This document shows, in pieces, positions 1 to 5,046 of a DNA stretch of 5,046 nucleotides. The notes below the pieces were generated by a model. It was not told the DNA's origin. It made no database searches and saw nothing but the letters and a program-made list of their open reading frames with translations. The position numbers and the translations under genes were made by a program. Numbering within the stretch: position 1 is the stretch's first letter; each line of letters opens with the position of its first letter. This DNA is from Thiobacillus sp. (lineage in GTDB: Bacteria; Pseudomonadota; Gammaproteobacteria; Burkholderiales; Thiobacillaceae). The stretch covers positions 4,244 through 9,289 of the forward strand of contig DONB01000157.1 in assembly GCA_003510325.1 (NCBI GenBank). Direction: 5' to 3'.

Positions 1-1
1 C

Positions 2-1234
2 CTGGCCGGCCGCGCCAGCCTGGGGCGCTCGCGCCGGCTCGACGCGGCCTCCACTTGCCGCGAGCTGCCGGGACTGCGCAGTGAAAATCTGCGCGGCGGC
101 GTGCTGTATCACGACGGCCAGTTCGACGACGCCCGCCTTGCGGTGAGCCTGGCCGCCAGCGCCTGGGACCATGGCGCCACCTTGGTCAACTATTGCCAGG
201 TGGCGGGCCTGTTGCTCGCCGGAGGGGCGGGCACACCGGTCACCGGCGTGGTGGCGCGCGACCGCGAAACCGGCGCCGAGCACGAGATCCCGGCGCGTGT
301 CGTGGTCAACGCCACCGGCGTGTTCTGCGATTCGATCCGTCGCATGGCCGAGCCTGGCGCGGCCGCCTGGGTGGCACCGAGCCAGGGCGCGCATATCGTG
401 CTCGACCGGCGCTTTTTGCCCGGCCGCACGGCGCTGATGGTGCCGAAGACCGACGACGGTCGCGTGCTGTTCGCGATTCCCTGGCAGGACCGGCTGCTGG
501 TCGGCACCACCGATGTGCCGGTCGAGGATGCCGAGGCCGAGCCGCGCGCGCTGCCGGAAGAAATCGATTTCCTGCTCGAACACGCCGGCCGCTACCTGCG
601 GGACGCGCCGCGTCTGCAGGACGTGCTGAGCGTGTTTGCCGGGCTGCGTCCGCTGGTGCGTGCCGGCAGCGGGCACAGCACGTCGGCGCTGGCGCGCGAC
701 CATCTGCTGCGCGAGGAATCCGGGCTGGTCAGCATCACTGGCGGCAAGTGGACGACCTATCGCGAAATGGCCGAGCAGGCGGTCGACCTGGCTGCGCGTG
801 TCGCGCAGCTGCCCAACCGTCCCTGTCGCACGGCGGATCTGCCCCTGCACGGCGCGACGGCCGATAAGCTGCCGACCCCGCTGCGTTCCTACGGATCGGA
901 CGCCAGCGCGGTGCAGGCGCTGGCGCAGACGCGGCCGGAGTGCGCCGCCCGCCTGCACTCGCGGCTGCCGTACATCGGCGCCGAGGTAGTGTGGGCGGCG
1001 CAGAACGAAATGGCACGCAGTGTGCAAGACGTGCTCGCGCGGCGCACCCGTGCCTTGCTGCTGGATGCGCGAGCCAGTATCGAGACCGCGCCACGGGTGG
1101 CGGCCCTGCTGGCCGCCGCATTGGGCCGCGACGCGGCCTGGCAGGCGCAGCAGGTGGCCGCATTTTCAGCGTTCGCGCTCGGTCATCTGCCGCGCGAGAC
1201 CACAGCGGCGCCTGAAGCATTCACGGCCGGCTGA
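2..1234 (+). CDS. glpD: FAD-dependent glycerol-3-phosphate dehydrogenase, 5' end missing
   Basis: This enzyme oxidises sn-glycerol-3-phosphate to dihydroxyacetone phosphate on the cytoplasmic membrane and passes electrons through FAD to quinone. The frame is open from base 2, giving 410 visible residues. About 90-100 N-terminal residues, including the Rossmann GxGxxG FAD motif, lie outside the window (E. coli GlpD has about 500 residues). Family landmarks, numbered from the Leu codon at base 2, are GQFDDARL near 38-45, NATG near 103-106, IPWQ near 159, GTTD near 168, GLRPL near 214 and the C-terminal signature GGKWTTYR at about 247-254 (bases 740-763). A helical DAO_C-type domain follows (EMARSVQDVLARRTRALLLDAR). 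These motifs identify the family firmly. A related FAD oxidoreductase with the same fold is possible but much less likely. No other glp genes are visible, and no clear terminator follows the stop. Confidence 0.95.
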   Translation: MAGRASLGRSRRLDAASTCRELPGLRSENLRGGVLYHDGQFDDARLAVSLAASAWDHGATLVNYCQVAGLLLAGGAGTPVTGVVARDRETGAEHEIPARVVVNATGVFCDSIRRMAEPGAAAWVAPSQGAHIVLDRRFLPGRTALMVPKTDDGRVLFAIPWQDRLLVGTTDVPVEDAEAEPRALPEEIDFLLEHAGRYLRDAPRLQDVLSVFAGLRPLVRAGSGHSTSALARDHLLREESGLVSITGGKWTTYREMAEQAVDLAARVAQLPNRPCRTADLPLHGATADKLPTPLRSYGSDASAVQALAQTRPECAARLHSRLPYIGAEVVWAAQNEMARSVQDVLARRTRALLLDARASIETAPRVAALLAAALGRDAAWQAQQVAAFSAFALGHLPRETTAAPEAFTAG

Positions 1235-1341
1235 ATATAAAGCCACGCGTTCCCGCATAAGCGCCTATGATCAGTGGGTGTCGTGTTTACAGGGGTGGAC
1301 ACCCCGCCGATACATCTGAAGCCACAGCAAGGAGAATCACC
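1235..1341 (+). promoter_or_regulatory. Probable promoter and leader region of the small basic protein gene
   Basis: This 107-base gap holds a good -10 candidate, TATGAT at 1266-1271, one mismatch from consensus. No convincing -35 hexamer stands 16-18 bases upstream. A start of transcription near 1278 is inferred, giving a leader of roughly 60 bases. The leader area contains a perfect 7-base inverted repeat (GGGTGTC at 1276-1282 with GACACCC at 1298-1304) and an alternative 5-base hairpin (GGGGT 1292-1296 with ACCCC 1301-1305) that would compete with it. Neither is followed by a T-run, so they do not look like a terminator for glpD. Confidence 0.4.
1329..1334 (+). promoter_or_regulatory. Shine-Dalgarno site AAGGAG
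   Basis: AAGGAG lies 7 bases before the ATG at 1342. It is the strongest ribosome binding site in the window and decides the start of the small protein over the in-frame ATG at 1267, which has no such site. Confidence 0.8.
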
Positions 1342-1470
1342 ATGGCAAAAGGCCAGTTGCGCGGTAACAAGGAAGCCAAGAAACCCAAGAAGCCGAAGGA
1401 AGTTGTCGTTCCGGTTGGATCGTTCATTACACCGCCCAAGGCGGCCATTCCGGTCAAAACCCGGCATTGA
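1342..1470 (+). CDS. Small basic Lys/Pro-rich protein (MAKGQ family), function unknown
   Basis: This is a 42-residue protein. Its N-terminal half is strongly basic and Lys/Pro-rich (MAKGQLRGNKEAKKPKKPKE). The C-terminal half is hydrophobic to neutral (VVVPVGSFITPP) and ends in KTRH. There is no signal peptide, transmembrane helix or cysteine. It resembles short proteins starting MAKGQ-(L/M)-R-x-N-(K/R)-E-x-KKPKK that I recall being annotated as hypothetical in many proteobacteria; this is memory, not a search. The basic, low-complexity N-terminus would suit nucleic acid or ribosome contact, but that is inference only. It looks like a real monocistronic gene because it has a strong Shine-Dalgarno at the right spacing and an intrinsic terminator 18 bases after the stop. 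A longer form from ATG 1267 would add 25 residues that do not resemble the family and lacks a binding site. Confidence 0.85.
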   Translation: MAKGQLRGNKEAKKPKKPKEVVVPVGSFITPPKAAIPVKTRH

Positions 1471-1488
1471 CTGTCGAAAGCCTCGCGC

Positions 1489-1515
1489 AAACGCCACCGT
1501 CGAGGTGGCGTTTTT
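1489..1515 (+). terminator. Intrinsic terminator after the small protein gene
   Basis: There is a perfect 10-base stem (AAACGCCACC at 1489-1498 with GGTGGCGTTT at 1504-1513), a 5-base loop GTCGA and a run of five T at 1511-1515. It closes the small protein transcript and separates it from the Mut7-C gene. Confidence 0.9.
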
Positions 1516-1555
1516 GCGTCCGGGGCTCAGATCGGTTCAGACTGGAGCGTCCGGG

Positions 1556-1593
1556 TTTTCCGCAGCCCTTCAAATGGCGACAATAGCCGGCAT
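1556..1593 (+). promoter_or_regulatory. Possible promoter giving a leaderless or near-leaderless transcript
   Basis: GACAAT at 1579-1584 is a plausible -10 element, and TTTTCC at 1556-1561 lies 17 bases upstream as a weak -35. The start of transcription would fall around 1590-1593, at or a few bases before the ATG at 1594. No Shine-Dalgarno-like sequence is present before that ATG, which fits a leaderless message. The -35 match is poor, so this is a candidate only. Confidence 0.35.
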
Positions 1594-2352
1594 ATGGTCA
1601 CCGCCACGTTTCGCTTCTACGACGAACTGAACGACTTCCTGGCGCCTGCCCGGCGCAGACAGGAATTTACGGTGCCGTGCGCGCAGGCGGCGACGACCAA
1701 GCACATGATCGAGGCGCTGGGCGTGCCGCACACCGAAGTGGAACTGATCCTCGTCAACGACGAGTCGGCGGGCTTCGATCGTCTGCTGCAGGACGGCGAC
1801 CGAGTAGCCGTGTATCCGCGCTTCGAGGCGCTGGACGTGATGCCGCTGCTGCGGTTGCGCGACGCGCCATCAAGAGAAATGCGCTTCGTCGCCGATGCGC
1901 ACCTCGGCGGGTTGGCCCACATGCTGCGCATGCTCGGTTTCGACACGCTGTATGACAACCACTTCCACGACGACGAGATCGTGGTGATCGGCGAACAGGA
2001 CGGCCGCATCGTGCTGACGCGCGATCGTGAAATGTTGAAGCGCCGTGCGGTGTCACATGGCTGTTATGTGCATGCGCTCAAATCGGAGGATCAATTGAGG
2101 GAAATCGTCGAACGGCTCGACCTGGCGCGCAGCGCGCGGCCGTTCACCCTGTGCCTGCACTGCAATGCGCCGCTGCGTCCGGTCGACAAGGCCAGCGTGG
2201 TGGATCGCCTGCCGCCGCGGGTGCGCGAACATTACGATCGTTTTTCCACCTGCGATGCGTGCGGGCGGGTGTACTGGGAGGGATCGCACTGGCGCAACAT
2301 GCGACGCGTGCTGGATGACGTGCTGCCTGACGCGCAGGACAATGGAACTTAA
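1594..2352 (+). CDS. Mut7-C RNase-domain protein with N-terminal ubiquitin-like domain
   Basis: This is a 252-residue protein with two parts. Residues about 3-80 match the ThiS/ubiquitin-like domain often fused to Mut7-C (FRFYDELNDFL at the start, DGDRVAVYPRFEALD near 67-81). It lacks a terminal Gly-Gly, so sulfur-carrier activity is not expected. Residues about 97-245 match the Mut7-C domain, a PIN-like predicted RNase. FVADAHLGGLAHMLRMLGFD carries the conserved Asp101, and LTRDREML near 141-148 supplies Asp144 and Glu146. A zinc ribbon is formed by C187-x2-C190 and C220-x2-C223, followed by the family ending YWEGSHW. The name comes from the C-terminal part of nematode Mut-7; the bacterial substrate is unknown. 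The start at 1594 is chosen because the ubiquitin-like domain begins immediately after it. The next in-frame ATG, 37 codons on, would destroy that domain. The cytochrome gene follows after 43 bases without a terminator. Confidence 0.9.
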   Translation: MVTATFRFYDELNDFLAPARRRQEFTVPCAQAATTKHMIEALGVPHTEVELILVNDESAGFDRLLQDGDRVAVYPRFEALDVMPLLRLRDAPSREMRFVADAHLGGLAHMLRMLGFDTLYDNHFHDDEIVVIGEQDGRIVLTRDREMLKRRAVSHGCYVHALKSEDQLREIVERLDLARSARPFTLCLHCNAPLRPVDKASVVDRLPPRVREHYDRFSTCDACGRVYWEGSHWRNMRRVLDDVLPDAQDNGT

Positions 2353-2395
2353 GGCGGGGCATGCGCTCTTTCCTGTCTCTTGTGAAAGTAATCCC

Positions 2396-2869
2396 ATGAC
2401 ACTCATGAAATGGAAAATCTTCGCGACGCTGATCATAGGGCTGGGCCTGGCAGGTTGCGACATGCCCACCGAAGGAACGGCCCGGTCCCGCGGCAGCGAA
2501 GCCGCCCTCGAACGCAATCTGGACCCCGTGCAGGTGGCGCGCGGCAAAGCGGTGTATGACAAGGCCTGCCTGGAATGCCATGGCGCCGGCGGCAAGGGCC
2601 AGCCGGGCGACTGGCGCATCCGTGACGCGGACGGCCACTTCCCGCCGCCCCCGCTCGACGACAGCGCGCACGCCTGGCATCACCCCACCGCGGTGCTGCT
2701 GGACGTGATCCGCAACGGCAGCCCGCAGGGCCAGGGCAAGATGCCGGCCTGGAAGGGCAAGCTCAGCGAGCAGGAGATGCAGGACGTGGTGGCCTACATC
2801 AAGTCGCTTTGGTCCGACCCGGTCTACCGGCTGTGGTGGAAGATGGAGCAACAGTCGCTGGAACCCTGA
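2396..2869 (+). CDS. Lipoprotein c-type cytochrome (single haem)
   Basis: This is a 157-residue protein. A lipoprotein signal peptide is visible: basic start (MKWK), hydrophobic core (IFATLIIGLGL) and lipobox LAGC with Cys21, so the mature protein should be lipid-anchored outside the cytoplasmic membrane. A class I cytochrome c domain spans about residues 45-140. The haem site is C58-L-E-C61-H62, and the likely axial methionine is Met116 in GKMPAW, followed by the usual C-terminal helix (SEQEMQDVVAYIKSLW). A Trp-rich tail (DPVYRLWWKMEQQ) follows. It is an electron carrier; its partner cannot be told from the sequence. The start at 2396 has a weak GAAAG site 7 bases upstream. ATG 2405 would also keep the signal peptide, while ATG 2342 would add residues ahead of it and overlap the upstream gene. 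Confidence 0.92.
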   Translation: MTLMKWKIFATLIIGLGLAGCDMPTEGTARSRGSEAALERNLDPVQVARGKAVYDKACLECHGAGGKGQPGDWRIRDADGHFPPPPLDDSAHAWHHPTAVLLDVIRNGSPQGQGKMPAWKGKLSEQEMQDVVAYIKSLWSDPVYRLWWKMEQQSLEP

Positions 2870-2901
2870 TTGCGCTGCGGTCTCTGCATCGCCGAAGCAG
2901 G

Positions 2902-2907
2902 TAAAAT
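2902..2907 (+). promoter_or_regulatory. Candidate -10 element before the DUF302 gene
   Basis: TAAAAT lies in the 75-base gap between the cytochrome and DUF302 genes, 38 bases before the start codon. It would give a leader of about 31 bases that includes the Shine-Dalgarno. No clear -35 hexamer is present at 16-18 bases upstream, so recognition may be weak or need an activator. Confidence 0.4.
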
Positions 2908-2932
2908 GCCGCCATTGAAATCTCACCCAACC

Positions 2933-2937
2933 AGGAG
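2933..2937 (+). promoter_or_regulatory. Shine-Dalgarno site AGGAG
   Basis: AGGAG lies 7 bases before ATG 2945. It fixes the DUF302 start there rather than at the in-frame ATGs at 2870 and 2906, which have no such site. Confidence 0.8.
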
Positions 2938-2944
2938 CATCCCC

Positions 2945-3340
2945 ATGAGCGAATACGGATTCGACACCCAGATCAGCGGCCCCTTCGACGCAGCCATCGA
3001 GAAGGTCACTGCCGCACTCAAGACCGAAGGTTTCGGCGTGCTGACCGACATCGACGTGAAGAGCACCATGAAGGCCAAGCTCGACGTCGACATGCGCCCC
3101 TACCGCATCCTCGGCGCCTGCAACCCGCCGCTGGCGAACCAGGCCATCGGTGCCGAGCCCGACGTCGGCATGCTGCTTCCTTGCAACGTCGTGGTGCGCG
3201 AAGAGGACGACGGCAAGGTGACCGTGTCCTTCCTCGACCCGGGCATCATGGTCAAGCTGGTCGCCAACACCGCCGTGCATGGCGTCGCGACCGAAGCCCG
3301 TGCGCGCTTGCTGCGGGTGAGGGACAGCCTGGCGGCCTGA
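2945..3340 (+). CDS. DUF302 family protein
   Basis: This is a 131-residue protein spanning one full DUF302 domain, with no signal peptide or membrane segment, so it is probably cytoplasmic. Typical features are the N-terminal helix region ([26 protein letters not shown]), [11 protein letters not shown] near 54-64, [12 protein letters not shown] near 75-86, and the DPG-x-M motif near 98-102 followed by a helical end. Cys59 and Cys80 sit in the two most conserved stretches of the family and could be a redox or metal-binding pair; this is inference. The function of DUF302 proteins is not established. The gene lies 75 bases downstream of a cytochrome c and is the last plus-strand gene before a strong terminator. 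Confidence 0.92.
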   Translation: MSEYGFDTQISGPFDAAIEKVTAALKTEGFGVLTDIDVKSTMKAKLDVDMRPYRILGACNPPLANQAIGAEPDVGMLLPCNVVVREEDDGKVTVSFLDPGIMVKLVANTAVHGVATEARARLLRVRDSLAA

Positions 3341-3357
3341 GCGGCTTGCGCCGATTG

Positions 3358-3381
3358 AAAAGCCCGCTTCGGCGGGCTTTT
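3358..3381 (+). terminator. Intrinsic terminator with UUCG loop, probably bidirectional
   Basis: There is an 11-base perfect stem (AAAAGCCCGC at 3358-3367 with GCGGGCTTTT at 3372-3381, counted as 10 pairs plus the closing C-G of the loop), with the very stable tetraloop TTCG at 3368-3371. The T-tract is present on the plus strand. The A-tract on the left becomes four T on the minus strand, so the same hairpin can end both the DUF302 transcript and the convergent HD-GYP transcript, which stops at 3435. Confidence 0.92.
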
Positions 3382-3434
3382 ATGTTTTCGTGACCAGGTG
3401 CATTTGGACATCTGGTTGGCTGAAGACGTCCGGA

Positions 3435-4649
3435 TCAATTTCCCCAAAGGTCGTCCAGGTTCTTGATGCCCCATATGGCTGCATTCTCGCGTCCAACGAT
3501 CTTTTCCGTCACGCCTGGGCGGGAGAGGTCGATCATTTCGGGAGGAATGTAGGTTTTCGACCTGGTCGAGAAAAACACCTTTACAAGTGGCGCCAACAGC
3601 GACTTCTCCGACTGTTCGATCACCACCGCCAAACGGCCGGAACCTAGTTTCACCAGCGAGCCGGTGGGATAAATGCCGATGCTCTTCACGAAGGCCTGAA
3701 AAACGCGTTCATCGAAATGGCTCTGGCTCCATTCGGTCATTTTCCGGATGGATTCGGCGGGGTCCCAGCCCGTTTTATAGGGACGGTTGGAGGTGATGGC
3801 ATCGTAGACATCGCACACCGCCCCCATCCTGGCGAACAGGCTGATCCTCTCGCCCGCGAGGCGATGGGGGTAGCCTGTGCCGTCGACCTTTTCGTGGTGA
3901 TGGAGGCAAACGTCAAGCACGATATCGCTGGCGGCCTTGCCTTCGGCCAGAAGCCGGTGCCCCGCGAGCGGATGATTCTTGATGATGCGGAACTCGTCAT
4001 CGGTAAGCTTGCCCGGCTTGTTGAGCACATCCATCGGCATCATGGCCTTGCCAATGTCGTGCAGCAGGCCTGCCATGCCAGCCTCGCGCACATCATGTTC
4101 GTCGAGGTCCAGTTGCCGTGCCAGCGACACCATGAGCGCGCAGACCGCAACGGAGTGCATATAGGTGTAGTCATCGGCGGTCTTGAGTCTGGCGAGGCTG
4201 ATTAGCGCGCCTGGATTGCGCATGATCGAGGATGAGATTTCTTCGACCAGCTCGCCCGCGGCTTCGGAGCTGATTGCCTTGCCCATGCGCACTTCCTGGA
4301 ACATGGAGACAACCGCATGTCTGGCCTTGTTGCAGATCATGGCGGCGCGCTTGAGTTCTTCGCTCATCGATACGGGCCGGGGCGTCCGGGCATGCTGCGC
4401 AACCTCGGCTTCCATCAAGACTTCAACTGTAGATTTTTCGGTCGGCCCCTGCGTTTCCTCTGCCCTGTCCAGACCCTTGGAAACATCGATCCAGACCTCC
4501 TTGATGGGGCTCTCGAGGAGGCTTTGAATTTCCTTGGGGTCTGTCAGGATGAATTTGCTGCGCCAGAATGGATGATCCATCCACGAGCCGCACAGTTCGT
4601 GCAGGTGCATCCCCAGTCGCAGGTCTTTCGTCTTGATTTTCCTGAGCAT
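3435..4649 (-). CDS. Cyclic-di-GMP phosphodiesterase, DUF3391 plus HD-GYP domains
   Basis: This 404-residue cytoplasmic protein is expected to hydrolyse cyclic-di-GMP to pGpG or GMP and so influence motility and biofilm. Residues about 4-130 are the DUF3391 domain (KTKDLRLGMHLHELCGSW then DHPFWRSKF). Residues about 150-330 are the HD-GYP domain with its metal and substrate residues intact: DYTYMHS with His165, LLHDIGK with His197-Asp198, NHP with His226, HHE at 251-253, DGTGYP at 256-261 and CDVYDAITSNRPYK with Asp280. A tail of about 75 residues (PTGSLVKLG onward) is usual for this subfamily. An intact site argues for an active enzyme. No receiver, PAS or transmembrane region is present, so the input signal is unknown. 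An in-frame TGA 21 bases before the ATG excludes a longer start. The Shine-Dalgarno is poor. Sampled lines are 50-58% GC against about 70% in flanking genes. Confidence 0.95.
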   Translation of the reverse strand: MLRKIKTKDLRLGMHLHELCGSWMDHPFWRSKFILTDPKEIQSLLESPIKEVWIDVSKGLDRAEETQGPTEKSTVEVLMEAEVAQHARTPRPVSMSEELKRAAMICNKARHAVVSMFQEVRMGKAISSEAAGELVEEISSSIMRNPGALISLARLKTADDYTYMHSVAVCALMVSLARQLDLDEHDVREAGMAGLLHDIGKAMMPMDVLNKPGKLTDDEFRIIKNHPLAGHRLLAEGKAASDIVLDVCLHHHEKVDGTGYPHRLAGERISLFARMGAVCDVYDAITSNRPYKTGWDPAESIRKMTEWSQSHFDERVFQAFVKSIGIYPTGSLVKLGSGRLAVVIEQSEKSLLAPLVKVFFSTRSKTYIPPEMIDLSRPGVTEKIVGRENAAIWGIKNLDDLWGN

Positions 4650-4832
4650 GATGTCGTGTGGAGTGGATCAGGGGGAAAGTCGCATCGCATCAAGCTACGC
4701 CGTGCCTGGCCGCTTGGACGACTGACGCCCTGTACAGGATCCCGCCAACCAGAATTTCCCGCATCAAATTCCGAATTCAGATAATAACGCCGGCAAACCA
4801 AGTGTGCATGCTCAAAGCCGGGAATTACCTGT
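4650..4832. other. Intergenic region between the DUF2288 and HD-GYP genes
   Basis: These 183 bases should contain the HD-GYP promoter and the end of the DUF2288 transcript. An AT-rich patch at 4754-4788 includes, on the minus strand, a TATTAT sequence (near 4781-4787) that could be a -10 element, but no good -35 is spaced from it. I found no hairpin with a T-run that would serve as a terminator for DUF2288, and no convincing open reading frame of its own. Confidence 0.4.
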
Positions 4833-5046
4833 TCACGCTGAATCCAGTTCTTTCAGGATTTCCTGAACCAGCACCCATGGCGCCACCACCACCGCCCAGA
4901 ACATCGGCTGGCGCGCGTGCCAGTCCTCGGCATCGCTCAACTCGGCGCGGGCGATGCGGCCATCAGTCAGCCATTCCTGCACGGTGGCGGCGTTGTTTTC
5001 GGCGACGTGCAGCGCGGTATCGACCAGGTCCGTGCCGGGGGCGACC
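4833..5046 (-). CDS. DUF2288 family protein, 5' end missing
   Basis: The C-terminal 70 residues are visible, read from base 5045 down to the TGA at 4835-4833. The fragment matches the DUF2288 ending: TDLVDTALHVAENNAATVQ, then EWLTDGRIARAELSDAEDW, then QPMFWAVVVAPWVLVQEIL. The family is a short protein of about 100 residues, so roughly a third is outside the window. DUF2288 proteins are small, soluble and of unknown function in proteobacteria and cyanobacteria. The gene is read in the same direction as the HD-GYP gene but is separated from it by 183 bases, so an operon is not obvious. GC content near 70% in a sampled line matches the left part of the window rather than the HD-GYP gene. Confidence 0.82.
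   Translation of the reverse strand, partial: VAPGTDLVDTALHVAENNAATVQEWLTDGRIARAELSDAEDWHARQPMFWAVVVAPWVLVQEILKELDSA

Noticed and set aside
193..867. Open frame of 224 codons on the plus strand within glpD
   Set aside because: Arg/Ala/Gly-rich translation in a shifted frame of a well-supported gene.
1267..1341. Earlier in-frame ATG extending the small protein by 25 residues
   Set aside because: It has no Shine-Dalgarno, the added residues do not resemble the family, and the AAGGAG site points to ATG 1342. The ATG also overlaps the -10 candidate.
2144..3280. Long open frame of 378 codons on the minus strand
   Set aside because: It lies opposite the Mut7-C, cytochrome and DUF302 genes, all of which have clear family motifs. 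Its translation is rich in His, Ala, Val and Arg without recognisable domains, as expected of a GC-rich antisense frame.
3717..4205. Open frame of 162 codons on the plus strand opposite the HD-GYP gene
   Set aside because: Antisense to the intact HD-GYP catalytic motifs; no recognisable domain or ribosome binding site.
4655..4692. TTGATG (minus strand) as a -35 for the HD-GYP gene
   Set aside because: The hexamer 17 bases downstream is TGATCC, too far from the -10 consensus to call a promoter.
4544..4801. Minus-strand open frame overlapping the HD-GYP start
   Set aside because: A different frame from the HD-GYP gene, with no recognisable domain; it runs through the intergenic region and into the DUF3391 coding sequence.
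4789..4823. Inverted CCGGC/GCCGG pair as a possible DUF2288 terminator
   Set aside because: Only five pairs with a loop of more than 20 bases and no adjacent T-tract.
4852..4867. Palindrome TTCAGGA-TT-TCCTGAA
   Set aside because: It lies in the conserved coding end of DUF2288 (VLVQEILKE), has a loop too short for a good hairpin, and has no T-run next to it.

Overview
The window reads as an ordinary chromosomal stretch of a GC-rich proteobacterium. A beta- or gammaproteobacterium is most likely, because the gene content (a FAD-dependent glycerol-3-phosphate dehydrogenase, a short Lys/Pro-rich MAKGQ protein, a Mut7-C protein with a ubiquitin-like N-terminus, a DUF302 protein, a DUF3391/HD-GYP protein and a DUF2288 protein) is typical of those classes. 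The genus cannot be fixed from the sequence. No transposase, phage gene, CRISPR array, rRNA or tRNA was seen.

Layout. Positions 2-1234 (+) hold the C-terminal four fifths of glycerol-3-phosphate dehydrogenase (GlpD), cut by the left edge. A 42-residue basic small protein follows at 1342-1470 (+), with a strong ribosome binding site and its own intrinsic terminator (1489-1515). Next come three genes in the same direction: a Mut7-C nuclease-like protein (1594-2352), a lipoprotein c-type cytochrome (2396-2869) and a DUF302 protein (2945-3340). They end at a strong UUCG-loop terminator (3358-3381). The right part lies on the minus strand: an HD-GYP cyclic-di-GMP phosphodiesterase (4649-3435) converges on that terminator. 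Upstream of it is a DUF2288 gene (5046-4833), cut by the right edge.

How the genes relate. GlpD is a membrane-associated respiratory dehydrogenase feeding electrons to quinone. The lipoprotein cytochrome c is an electron carrier anchored outside the cytoplasmic membrane. The Mut7-C, cytochrome and DUF302 genes may be partly cotranscribed, though DUF302 appears to have an additional -10 element of its own. The HD-GYP protein lowers cyclic-di-GMP and has no visible functional link to the others. In the lines sampled its gene is less GC-rich than its neighbours, so it may have a different history.

No clearly novel multi-gene system is visible. The points most worth a second look are the uncharacterised small protein and the structured region before it, the possibly leaderless start of the Mut7-C gene, the cytochrome c/DUF302 pairing, and the composition of the HD-GYP gene.
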